From: Frankiaceae bacterium
GTDB lineage: Bacteria > Actinomycetota > Actinomycetes > JAVEEB01
Direction: 5' to 3'
NCBI GenBank assembly: GCA_030840665.1
Contig: JAVEEB010000347.1
Location: 1-10,715, forward strand
Length of the DNA stretch: 10,715 bases
The notes under the pieces were generated by a model that saw only the letters and a program-made list of their open reading frames with translations, made no database searches and had not been told where the DNA came from. Every line of letters starts with the position of its first letter. The stretch's first letter is position 1. The position numbers were made by a program, and so were the translations under genes. Shown one piece after another: positions 1 to 6,154 of the stretch.

Positions 1-527
1 CCATCGGGGCCGGCCGCAGCCTGCTGCTGACCGCCGCCGGCCTCACCGCCGCGGAGGACATCGTCCGGCGGCACCGCATCGCCGAGGTCTGGCTCTTTCA
101 CCTCGGCCTCGACTGGGAGAGCGCCGACGAGGAAGCCCACCGCCTCAGCTTCTACCTCAGCGACCGGGTGCTGGAGAAGCTGCTCGAAAAATTGGGCCGC
201 CCGCTCACCTGCCCGCACGGCAACGCGATCCCGGGCGTGCCGCAACAGGAGCGCGACCTCATCCGGCTCGACGAGCTCGCCGCTGGACAGGTCGCCTACG
301 TCGGCCGCATCAGCGAGGTGGCCGAGCAGGAAGCGCCCACGCTGCTGGACGTGCTCTACCGGTCCGGGCTCGTGCCGGGTCGCAAGGTCGAGGTCGCCGG
401 GGAGACGGACGCCGCCGAAGTCGTTGCGATCCACGTCGACGGCCGGGACGACGCCTATCTGGCCCGGTCCGTGGCGAAGTACGTCTGGGTCGACCTCCGG
501 GAGACGCCGGTGCCCGCGGAGCTCTGA
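1..527 (+). CDS. DtxR/MntR-family metal-dependent transcriptional regulator, 3' part (start lies outside the window)
   Basis: The frame is open from base 3 to the TGA at 525-527, giving 174 residues. What is left is the end of the winged helix, the dimerisation/metal-binding domain and a C-terminal FeoA/SH3-like domain. The family pattern is clear: a wing ending LLLTAAG, then RRHRIAE, then LGLDWESADEEAHRL, then the signature TCPHGNAIPG. The last 75 or so residues (from RLDELAAGQ) match the FeoA-like domain. Members of this family are cytosolic repressors or activators that bind DNA when loaded with Fe(II) or Mn(II). Aligned by eye to Corynebacterium DtxR, ancillary-site residues His79 and Glu83 are kept, but His98 is Asp, Cys102 is His, Glu105 is Ser and His106 is Phe. 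The primary metal site is therefore altered. The gene is convergent with thiD, 33 nt away, and unrelated to it in function. The family is clear; the metal and the target genes cannot be read from this window. Confidence 0.88.
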   Translation, partial: IGAGRSLLLTAAGLTAAEDIVRRHRIAEVWLFHLGLDWESADEEAHRLSFYLSDRVLEKLLEKLGRPLTCPHGNAIPGVPQQERDLIRLDELAAGQVAYVGRISEVAEQEAPTLLDVLYRSGLVPGRKVEVAGETDAAEVVAIHVDGRDDAYLARSVAKYVWVDLRETPVPAEL

Positions 528-556
528 GCCGTCGGAGCTCTGAGTCGGGTGCGGGC
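512..556. terminator. Possible two-way hairpin between convergent dtxR-like gene and thiD, with a short direct repeat
   Basis: GCCCGC (512-517) can pair with GCGGGC (551-556), and the self-complementary GAGCTC at 519-524 can pair with its copy at 535-540 around a 10-nt loop. An internal loop separates the two stems. The two GAGCTC copies belong to a perfect 12-bp direct repeat, CGGAGCTCTGAG, at 517-528 and 533-544. The first copy contains the stop codon of the regulator. There is no T-run on either side, so this is only a weak terminator candidate, although its place between two convergent gene ends fits. Confidence 0.3.
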
Positions 557-560
557 CTGT

Positions 561-1355
561 CTAGGGGCGGTCGCGCCAGAGCCACCCATGGTCGACGGGA
601 CCGATCCCGGCGCCGAGGGCGAAGCCGGCGGCGATCGCTCCAGTCACGTACTCCTTCGCCGCCCGGACGGCCGCGGGCATGTCGAGGCCGAGGGCCAGGT
701 ACGACGCGATGGCCGACGCAAGGGTGCAGCCCGTGCCGTGCGTGTGCCGGTTGTCGTGCCGCGGCGCGGCGAACGTCCACTCGCTCGTTCCGTCGTACAA
801 CAGGTCCGTCGCGTCTCCCTCGAGATGGCCGCCCTTCACCAGCACCCATCGCGGCCCCAGGGCATGAACGGCCTCGGCGGCCTCGCGCAGGCCCGATGCA
901 TCGCGCACCACGACGCCGGTGAGCTGCTCGACTTCGTACAGGTTCGGTGTCACGACCGTCGCAACAGGCAAAAGCAGGTGTCGTACGGCGTCCACGGCGT
1001 CAGCGGCCAGCAGCGAATCCCCGTGTTTGGACACCCCGACCGGGTCGACGACGACCGGGACCGAGACGCCCGCCAGCACCTCGGCAACGGTCTCCACGAG
1101 GACCCGCGACGCGAGCATGCCGGTCTTCACGGCGTCGACGCCTATGTCGCCCAGGACGCTGTCGAGTTGCGCACGAACGGCCTCGGTGGGCAGCTCCCAG
1201 TAGCCCTGGACGCCGACGGAGTTCTGCGCCGTCACGGCGGCCACGACGGTCATCCCGTGCACGCCGAGGGCGAGCATCGTCTTGAGGTCGGCCTGGATCC
1301 CGGCGCCGCCGCCGGAGTCAGAGCCGGCGATCGTCAGCACCCGCCGGGGAGTCAT
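561..1355 (-). CDS. thiD: Hydroxymethylpyrimidine/phosphomethylpyrimidine kinase
   Basis: ThiD phosphorylates HMP to HMP-phosphate and then HMP-diphosphate, the pyrimidine half of thiamine. The protein is 264 residues, the usual length, and is a ribokinase-fold enzyme. Visible motifs are the N-terminal strand [18 protein letters not shown] (6-23), TAQNSVGV (42-49) near the pyrimidine pocket, VKTGML (76-81), [11 protein letters not shown] (103-113), TPNLYE (136-141), VKGGH (173-177) and the anion-hole loop [13 protein letters not shown] (205-217) with catalytic-loop Cys210. The frame stays open upstream to 1454, but the family N-terminus [14 protein letters not shown] begins at the ATG at 1355. 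That ATG overlaps the TGA of thiL as ATGA, so translation is probably coupled. No TPP riboswitch is visible before either thi gene. Identification is secure. Confidence 0.96.
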   Translation of the reverse strand: MTPRRVLTIAGSDSGGGAGIQADLKTMLALGVHGMTVVAAVTAQNSVGVQGYWELPTEAVRAQLDSVLGDIGVDAVKTGMLASRVLVETVAEVLAGVSVPVVVDPVGVSKHGDSLLAADAVDAVRHLLLPVATVVTPNLYEVEQLTGVVVRDASGLREAAEAVHALGPRWVLVKGGHLEGDATDLLYDGTSEWTFAAPRHDNRHTHGTGCTLASAIASYLALGLDMPAAVRAAKEYVTGAIAAGFALGAGIGPVDHGWLWRDRP

Positions 1356-2278
1356 GCCCGGCCTCGGAAGTGGTCCCAGCCGCGGGCGGTCAGCGGTTCG
1401 CCGGCCATGGTGACGCCCTCGCCGGTGCCGACGACTCCGATGCACGTCGTCCATACGGCGGCGGCATTCGTGAGCTCCGGCGGGACGGTCGCGAGGATGG
1501 CGTGATCCTCACCGCCGTGCAGCACCCACTCGCGAGCGTCCGCCCCCAGCGCCGCTCCGGCGGCTGACAGCCGCGCTGCGGGCACGACGTCGTCGATGGC
1601 GATAGCGACGCCCGACGCCCTGGCCAGGTGGTGCAACTCGCTGCTCAGCCCGTCACTGACGTCGATCATCGCGGTGGCTCCCAGCTCGGCGAGGGCAAGA
1701 CCGCTCTCGTACGAAGGCGACGGCGACCGGTGCGCGGCGACGAGGTCCGCGAACTGTTCGATGAGGCGGGCGTCTGACGACTCGAGCAGCGCGAGCCCGG
1801 CCGCGGCTGAGCCGACGCCGCCGGCCAGCAGCACGAGGTCGCCGGGCCGGGCCCCGCTGCGGCGCACGGGCGCGCGCCCTTCCAGGTCGCCGAGGGCGGT
1901 CACGGACAGGACGACGACGTCCGCACGCGCCATGTCGCCGCCGGCGACGACCGCCCCGACCCGCGCGCATTCGTTGGCCATCCCACGGGCGAGGTCGGTC
2001 GCCCACCGCAGCGGCAGGTCGGGCGGAGCGGCGAAAGCGAGGACCAGCGCAGTCGGCCGGGCGCCCATCGCGACGACGTCCGCGAGGTTCTGTGCGGCCG
2101 CCTTGCGGCCGATGTCGTACGCGCTCGACCAGTCGCGACGGAAATGGACGCTCTCCACCAGCATGTCCGTGGTCACGACGACGCGTCCGTCGCTCGCCGC
2201 GAGGACCGCAGCGTCGTCCCCGGGACCGATCAGGACGTGCGCCGACGTCGGCAGCAGCGCCGTGACCGCGTCGATCAA
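1352..2278 (-). CDS. thiL: Thiamine-monophosphate kinase (5' end uncertain; reading continues upstream to about 2323)
   Basis: ThiL converts thiamine monophosphate to thiamine diphosphate with ATP, the last step of the pathway. It belongs to the AIR-synthase/PurM-like fold. Motifs counted from the TTG at 2278 are the Asp-rich [10 protein letters not shown] (17-26), [11 protein letters not shown] (36-46), [30 protein letters not shown], the PSPSYESG segment, [11 protein letters not shown] and HGGEDHAI. Length from TTG is 308 residues. The end coordinate given is the first usual start codon in frame, but it is probably not the true N-terminus. The conserved GEF(A/S)LI motif that opens ThiL proteins (E. 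coli begins MACGEFSLI) is encoded just upstream, at 2290-2273, as GEFALI. Upstream to the in-frame stop near 2393 there is no ATG, GTG or other TTG. A GGGAGGG at 2334-2328 lies just before an in-frame CTG (2326) and ATC (2323). Downstream it is coupled to thiD by ATGA. Confidence 0.93.
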   Translation of the reverse strand: MIDAVTALLPTSAHVLIGPGDDAAVLAASDGRVVVTTDMLVESVHFRRDWSSAYDIGRKAAAQNLADVVAMGARPTALVLAFAAPPDLPLRWATDLARGMANECARVGAVVAGGDMARADVVVLSVTALGDLEGRAPVRRSGARPGDLVLLAGGVGSAAAGLALLESSDARLIEQFADLVAAHRSPSPSYESGLALAELGATAMIDVSDGLSSELHHLARASGVAIAIDDVVPAARLSAAGAALGADAREWVLHGGEDHAILATVPPELTNAAAVWTTCIGVVGTGEGVTMAGEPLTARGWDHFRGRA

Positions 2279-2327
2279 CGCGAACTCGCCGACCTCACCG
2301 ATCGTCTGGCCATGCTCGTCGATCAGG

Positions 2328-2367
2328 CCCTCCCGGGTCGCAGCGATACGTTCTCCGACGCACCGTA
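2328..2367 (-). promoter_or_regulatory. Putative thiL promoter -10 and ribosome binding site
   Basis: On the minus strand TACGGT (2367-2362) fits the actinobacterial -10 form TANNNT, and GGGAGGG (2334-2328) is a good Shine-Dalgarno sequence about 27 nt further on. No convincing -35 box is present. If used, the transcript would begin near 2355. The ribosome site sits 4-5 nt before an in-frame ATC and almost abuts an in-frame CTG, neither a usual start, which is why the thiL start remains open. Confidence 0.3.
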
Positions 2368-2389
2368 CTTGCCGGGCCAGGGAGACAGC

Positions 2390-2857
2390 GTGTCAGTCCG
2401 CACCAGCGTCATTGCCGTGGCGCTCGCCAGTTTCGTCACGGCTGGTTGCACACATGAAGGGCTGGTCTCCGTCACCGCCCCGACTCCGACGGGCAGCGCC
2501 ATCGGCCAGTGCACGGCGCTGTTGGCGAAACTGCCCGCCAGCGTTGACGGTTTGACGAGGCGGGACACCTCGTCGACGGCGTTCGTGGCTGCCTGGGGCG
2601 ACCCGACGGTGACCTTGCGCTGCGGTGGCGACGTGCTCAGCCCCGATCCGACCGCCTCCCTGGTCGACGCAGGAGGCGTCACGTGGCGGGTGCGGCAGGC
2701 GGGCGACGTCGTCGAGTGGCTGAGCGAAAACCGCGTGACCCGCGTCGAGGTGCGCGTGCCCCTGTCGAACACGGCGCAGGAGAACGTGATGAGCGACATC
2801 GGCAACGCCGTGCGCGACGCGATCCCGGCCCTGCCCGGCGCCACTCCCACCAGCTGA
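2390..2857 (+). CDS. DUF3515-family lipoprotein
   Basis: This is a 155-residue exported protein of the actinobacterial family DUF3515, whose function is not known. The GTG at 2390 was chosen because AGGGAG lies 5 nt upstream and because it gives a compact lipoprotein signal: Arg at position 4, a hydrophobic stretch of about 14 residues, then lipobox VTAGC with Cys20 as the lipidation site. Reading is open further upstream but lacks family features. The mature domain shows the family pattern: C41 followed by LLAKLPASVDG, the AAWGDPTVTLRCG block (67-79), VTWRV (97-101), VVEW (107-110), and VTRVEVRVP (116-124). Cys41 and Cys78 could form a disulfide. It is divergent from thiL and convergent with ddl, only 14 nt away. 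From memory, its counterpart in Mycobacterium tuberculosis (Rv2980) also lies opposite ddlA. The family call is firm; a role in envelope biology is only suggested by location. Confidence 0.85.
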   Translation: MSVRTSVIAVALASFVTAGCTHEGLVSVTAPTPTGSAIGQCTALLAKLPASVDGLTRRDTSSTAFVAAWGDPTVTLRCGGDVLSPDPTASLVDAGGVTWRVRQAGDVVEWLSENRVTRVEVRVPLSNTAQENVMSDIGNAVRDAIPALPGATPTS

Positions 2858-2871
2858 CGCCGACCTGACGG

Positions 2872-3984
2872 CTAGCGCAGTCCGCTCCGCCGTTGGAGGG
2901 CGGTCGCCAGCAAACGATCCACCAGGGCCGGATAGTCGACGCCGGCTGCCGCCCACATGCGCGGGAACATCGAGGCGGGCGTGAACCCAGGCATGGTGTT
3001 GACCTCGTTGATGACCAGGTTTCCCTGCTCCGTAAGGAAAAAGTCCACCCTCGCGAGACCCTCGCACGCCATCGCGTCGAACGCGGCGCATGCCATGGCG
3101 CGCACCGCCGCCGTCTGCTCGTCCGTGAGGTGGGCCGGCAGATCGAACTCGGTGACGTCGTCCAGATACTTGGCCGCGAAGTCGTACCAGCCGTGGTCGC
3201 CGCCGACACGGATCTCGGCGGGGGCGCTGGCGGCCGCTGGGGCCCCGTTGAGGCCTTCCAGCACTCCGCATTCGATCTCGCGGCCGGCAACCATCGCCTC
3301 GACAATGACCTTGGGGTCGGAGAGCCGGGCCTCTTCAATGGCGGGGGCGAGCCCGTCGTACGACATGACTTTCGAGATCCCGATGCTGGAACCGCCGCGC
3401 GCCGGCTTCACGAAGACGGGAAACCCGAGCGGGGCAAGGGATGCCAGCGCGGCCTCGCGATCGGCCTCCCAGTCGCGGGGGCGGATCACGACGTACGGAC
3501 CGACGGGGAACCCTCGCGCCTCGAGGACGGCCTTCATGAATTCCTTGTCCATGGAGACGGCGCTGGCCAGCACTCCCGACCCCACGTAGGGGACGCCCGC
3601 CAGCTCGAGAAGGCCTTGCATGGTGCCGTCTTCGCCGTACGGACCGTGCAAGAGCGGCAGGACCACGTCGACCGCCGCGAGGTGATCGGATGCCTCTGTC
3701 GCCGTCATGGCGACGAGACGCGTGATGGTGGGGTCGCCCGCGAGCACGACGGACGTACCAGCGGGGTCGACGTGCGGGAGGGCGCCATCTGCGATGGCCA
3801 TCCTGTCCGCGTCATCCGGGGCGAGCACCCAGCGGCCGGCGGTGGTGATACCCAGCGGCACGACGTCGTAGCGGTCACGGTCGATCGCACGCAGCACGCT
3901 GGCCGCCGAGATGCACGAGATCGCGTGCTCGTTGCTGCGGCCGCCGAAGATCAGCGCGACGCGGATTCGGGAAGTCGCCGTCAT
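2872..3984 (-). CDS. ddl: D-alanine--D-alanine ligase
   Basis: This cytosolic ATP-grasp enzyme joins two D-alanines for the peptidoglycan stem peptide. Its 370 residues are the usual length for the actinobacterial DdlA type. The N-terminal D-Ala-binding domain has IFGGRSNEHAIS (12-23), including the conserved Glu19, and LLHGPYGEDGTMQG (111-124). The central part has YVGSGVLASAVSMDK (133-147) and the ATP-binding FVKPARGGSSIG (191-202). The C-terminal domain has WYDFAAKYLDD (267-277), ARVDFFL (311-317) and the metal-binding INEVNTMPGFTPASMFP (325-341). The Tyr-Asp-Phe..Lys-Tyr region matches D-Ala-D-Ala ligases rather than the His-bearing VanA-type D-Ala-D-Lac enzymes. The ATG overlaps the gpsA stop as ATGA, so it is the last gene of the plsC-gpsA-ddl operon. 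Only 14 nt separate it from the convergent DUF3515 gene, and no clear terminator is seen there. Confidence 0.97.
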   Translation of the reverse strand: MTATSRIRVALIFGGRSNEHAISCISAASVLRAIDRDRYDVVPLGITTAGRWVLAPDDADRMAIADGALPHVDPAGTSVVLAGDPTITRLVAMTATEASDHLAAVDVVLPLLHGPYGEDGTMQGLLELAGVPYVGSGVLASAVSMDKEFMKAVLEARGFPVGPYVVIRPRDWEADREAALASLAPLGFPVFVKPARGGSSIGISKVMSYDGLAPAIEEARLSDPKVIVEAMVAGREIECGVLEGLNGAPAAASAPAEIRVGGDHGWYDFAAKYLDDVTEFDLPAHLTDEQTAAVRAMACAAFDAMACEGLARVDFFLTEQGNLVINEVNTMPGFTPASMFPRMWAAAGVDYPALVDRLLATALQRRSGLR

Positions 3985-4988
3985 TGCAGGCCGTGCATCT
4001 CGGACTTCGTCTCCCGGCCCATCAATTGGCGGACGGTGTCCTGCGGCGAGGCACCGTCATGCACGACCGCCGCCACGTGCTGCGTGATCGGCATGTCGAC
4101 GTCGAGCTGGTTGGCGAGCTCCAGGATCGCGCGGCTGGATTGCACGCCCTCCGCGATCTCGCGCATGTCGGCGGAGATGTCGGCGATGCTCCTCCCCTTC
4201 GCCAGCTGCTCACCGACGGACCGGTTGCGCGACAGCGGGGACGAGCAACTGGCGACGAGATCACCGAGGCCGGCCAGGCCGGCGAAGGTCATCGGGTCGG
4301 CCCCGAGAACCGCGCCCAGCCGCGTTGTCTCAGCGAGTCCGCGCGTGATCAGCGAAGCCTTCGCATTGTCCCCGAGCCCCATGCCGCCCGCGATGCCCAC
4401 AGCCAGTGCGATGACGTTCTTCACGGCCCCCCCGAGCTCGCACCCGACGATGTCGTCGTTGGTGTACGGCCGGAAGTACGGGGTTGTGCACGCCCGTTGG
4501 ATCTGCAGCGCGACGACGTCGTCGGTGCAGCCGATCACGGTCGCAGACGGCTGCCGCTGCGCGATTTCCTTCGCCAGGTTGGGGCCGGACAGGGCAGCGA
4601 CGCGATCCTGATCCACGCCGCCGACGCTCACGATCAGTTCGCTCATCCGCTTCGTCGTGCCGAGCTCTATGCCCTTCATGAGACTCAGCACAAAGGCGTC
4701 GGCCGGTAGCAGCGGGGCCCAGGCCGCCAGGTGTTCCCGCAACGATTGGGCGGGGACGGCGATCGCGACGAGTCGCGCGCCGTCGAGTGCCTCTGCCGGG
4801 TCACTCGTCGCGCGAAGGTTCGCCGCGAGGGCAATGTCGGGCAGGTAGTCGGGGTTGCGGTGTTCCTTGTTGATGCTGGCCGCAAGCTCGGGCCGACGTG
4901 CCCACAACGTCACGTCGTTGCCCGCATCTGTCAGGACACCCGCGAAAGCGGTCCCCCAGGTGCCGGCGCCCAGAACGGTGACCCGCAT
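3981..4988 (-). CDS. gpsA: NAD(P)-dependent glycerol-3-phosphate dehydrogenase
   Basis: GpsA reduces dihydroxyacetone phosphate to sn-glycerol-3-phosphate, the backbone of phospholipids. The protein has 335 residues, as usual. The N-terminal Rossmann domain begins VTVLGAGTWGTAFA (3-16) with the GxGxxG dinucleotide loop, followed by LWARR (28-32) and IAVPAQ (76-81). The segment SLMKGIE (102-108) and SGPNLAKEIA (134-143) line the active site. The C-terminal helical domain holds ELGGAVKNVIALAVGI (184-199) with catalytic Lys190, MGLGDNAKASLITRGLAE (203-220) and AGLGDLVASCSSPLSRNR (239-256). Its ATG shares one base with the plsC stop (TGATG), and its own stop overlaps the ddl start, so the three genes are almost certainly one transcript with coupled translation. 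Producing G3P beside an acyltransferase gene fits a phospholipid-precursor unit. Confidence 0.97.
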   Translation of the reverse strand: MRVTVLGAGTWGTAFAGVLTDAGNDVTLWARRPELAASINKEHRNPDYLPDIALAANLRATSDPAEALDGARLVAIAVPAQSLREHLAAWAPLLPADAFVLSLMKGIELGTTKRMSELIVSVGGVDQDRVAALSGPNLAKEIAQRQPSATVIGCTDDVVALQIQRACTTPYFRPYTNDDIVGCELGGAVKNVIALAVGIAGGMGLGDNAKASLITRGLAETTRLGAVLGADPMTFAGLAGLGDLVASCSSPLSRNRSVGEQLAKGRSIADISADMREIAEGVQSSRAILELANQLDVDMPITQHVAAVVHDGASPQDTVRQLMGRETKSEMHGLQ

Positions 4989-5731
4989 CAGTCGGCCTGT
5001 CCCGGCTCGACGGCGGGCTTCGGCGGGCGCGGCGGGACGTAGAACGTTGCCGGCGGGGTCTCACCGCGGACGACTCCGAGCAGGGTGCGCACGTCGACCA
5101 TGATGGCGTCGGTCATGGCGCGCAGCACATCGGGCGTGGGCGCCAGTCCGGCGTATGCAGCCAGATCGACCGGCGGGCCCGCGAGGAACGTCACGCGTGA
5201 ACGGGGAAACAGTTTTGGGCGCTTGCGACCCGCGTTCGGCAGGATGAGCTGCGACCCGAAATGCGCGAGCGGGATGACGGGCGCTCCGGTCTCGAGGGCA
5301 AGTCGTGCGACCCCGGTCTTGCCCACCATCGGCCAATAGTCCGGGTCCCGCGTGGTGGTGCCTTCCGGGTAGACGACGACAAGCTTGCCCTCGCGGATCG
5401 CCGCTGCGGCGTCCCGAAGCGCCAGGGCCGCGTTTGCTGAATGGCGATAGACCGGAATCTGGCCGGCCCCGCGGAGCACCCGACCGACCAGGGGGATCTT
5501 GAACAGTTCCGACTTCGCGAGGAAATAGGGTGCGCGCCCGACCCCGTCGACCGTGAACCGGCCGACAATCGGCGGGTCGACAAGGGAGATGTGGTTGGCG
5601 GCGAGGATGACCCCGCCGGCGACGGGGACGTTTTCCGTCCCGCGGAAGTCGTACGTCGTGAAGCAACGCTGCACATTGCGCAGGATCACGATGGCCAGAC
5701 GCATCCAGCCGGTCCTGCGCTCGCGCGGCAC
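4988..5731 (-). CDS. plsC: 1-acyl-sn-glycerol-3-phosphate acyltransferase (PlsC/LPLAT family)
   Basis: This family moves an acyl chain from acyl-CoA or acyl-ACP to lysophosphatidate, making phosphatidate at the membrane. Length is 247 residues from the GTG at 5731. That start was chosen because GAAGGGAGA lies about 6 nt upstream and because the family sequence begins near RLAIVILRNV; the open frame upstream to 5893 carries no family features. Motifs are the catalytic NHISLVD (46-52, HX4D), FLAKSELFKIPLVG (70-83), YPEGTTTRD (121-129, in place of the EGTRS box) and PVIPLA (151-156). A hydrophobic N-terminal segment (11-20) could help membrane contact. The C-terminus is proline-rich (225-243). 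It is the first gene of the operon with gpsA and ddl. The family is clear; the exact acyl acceptor is inferred. Confidence 0.92.
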   Translation of the reverse strand: MPRERRTGWMRLAIVILRNVQRCFTTYDFRGTENVPVAGGVILAANHISLVDPPIVGRFTVDGVGRAPYFLAKSELFKIPLVGRVLRGAGQIPVYRHSANAALALRDAAAAIREGKLVVVYPEGTTTRDPDYWPMVGKTGVARLALETGAPVIPLAHFGSQLILPNAGRKRPKLFPRSRVTFLAGPPVDLAAYAGLAPTPDVLRAMTDAIMVDVRTLLGVVRGETPPATFYVPPRPPKPAVEPGQAD

Positions 5732-5772
5732 GTCGCGTCTCCCTTCACCTGCGGCGACCCTGCCGCTCGGAC

Positions 5773-5802
5773 AGTCTGGCGTGCGGCCACTGTGAGTGTC
5801 GA
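5773..5802 (-). promoter_or_regulatory. Possible promoter of the plsC-gpsA-ddl operon
   Basis: On the minus strand TCGACA (5802-5797, five of six matches to TTGACA) is followed after 18 nt by CAGACT (5778-5773, three of six matches to TATAAT). Transcription would start near 5766, leaving about 35 nt before the GTG at 5731 and its Shine-Dalgarno sequence. The -10 match is modest, so this is a suggestion only. It lies in the 141-nt divergent gap shared with the small cold-shock-like gene. Confidence 0.3.
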
Positions 5803-5860
5803 GCGACCCCTCCGGCGTGTCGGCCACCGGGCTGGCGGCGCCGTGGCGCAGGAGGGCAAC

Positions 5861-5872
5861 TAGGCTCGCGTC
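5861..5872 (+). promoter_or_regulatory. -10 element placed for a leaderless transcript
   Basis: TAGGCT at 5861-5866 matches the actinobacterial -10 form TANNNT and ends 6 nt before the ATG at 5873. That spacing would place the transcription start at or beside the A of the start codon. The only Shine-Dalgarno-like sequence (GGAGG near 5850) is about 17 nt from the ATG, too far for normal use. Both facts favour a leaderless mRNA. No strong -35 box is visible. Confidence 0.5.
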
Positions 5873-6091
5873 ATGCAGGCCACGGTCAAGCATTTCGATG
5901 GCAGCACGGGATCCGGCAGCGTGCTCTTCGATGACGGCAGAGAGCTCGGTTTCTCTGCCGATGCCTTCGCGCTATCCGGGCTATTGGCGCTGCGCCCCGG
6001 TCAGCGAGTGCGCCTGCGGATGTCCAGCGACGGCACAGTTGCCGCGCTCACCATCTCAACGCTGGCGCTCCCCGATGGGCTGCCCGGCTAA
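5873..6091 (+). CDS. Small cold-shock-domain-like protein
   Basis: A 72-residue protein whose pattern follows the five-stranded cold-shock/OB barrel: QATVKHFDGSTGSGSVLFDDG (2-22) aligns with the start of CspA-type proteins (GTVKWFN..KGFGFI..DDG), and LRPGQRVRLRMSSDGTVAALTI (40-61) with their last strands. The RNA-binding boxes are not kept: RNP1 (KGFGFI) reads GSGSVL, and the RNP2 position (VFVHF) reads ELGFSA. Most aromatic residues that stack on nucleic acid are absent. It may be a divergent actinobacterial cold-shock-like family rather than a working RNA chaperone. The gene stands alone, divergent from plsC and convergent with hup. The start is set by the ATG and the leaderless-type -10 element. 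Coding status is well supported by composition and fold pattern; the function is not known. Confidence 0.75.
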   Translation: MQATVKHFDGSTGSGSVLFDDGRELGFSADAFALSGLLALRPGQRVRLRMSSDGTVAALTISTLALPDGLPG

Positions 6092-6111
6092 GGGCTCTTG
6101 GGCACGCGAAA

Positions 6112-6138
6112 GGGCCCGGCTGCAACGCAGCCGGGCCC
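6112..6138. terminator. Two-way intrinsic terminator hairpin between the cold-shock-like gene and hup
   Basis: A perfect 12-bp GC-rich stem, GGGCCCGGCTGC (6112-6123) with GCAGCCGGGCCC (6127-6138), closes on a 3-nt loop. It is preceded by GAAA and followed by CTTAT, so each strand has only a short T-rich tail (TTTC on the minus strand). It lies 20 nt after the stop of the plus-strand gene and 16 nt after the hup stop, so it probably ends both transcripts. Confidence 0.8.
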
Positions 6139-6154
6139 CTTATCTCGTCGTCGA

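Noticed and set aside
1356..2389. A TPP riboswitch controlling thiL-thiD
   Set aside because: The leader before thiL is short, and no CUGAGA-type core or THI-box stems are visible.
2872..3984. Ddl as a glycopeptide-resistance type D-Ala-D-Lac ligase
   Set aside because: The Lys-Tyr in the omega-loop region (271-273) fits D-Ala-D-Ala ligases, no vanH or vanX lies nearby, and the gene is in the normal envelope operon.
2893..4611. A long open frame (572 codons) on the plus strand opposite ddl and gpsA
   Set aside because: It is antisense to two unmistakable enzymes and its Arg/His/Gly-rich translation has no family pattern. Long antisense frames are expected at this GC content.
5341..5370. PlsC box EGTTTRD instead of EGTRS as a broken active site
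   Set aside because: Actinobacterial plsC-like proteins beside gpsA commonly show an EGTxTRD form as far as I recall, and the HX4D box is intact.
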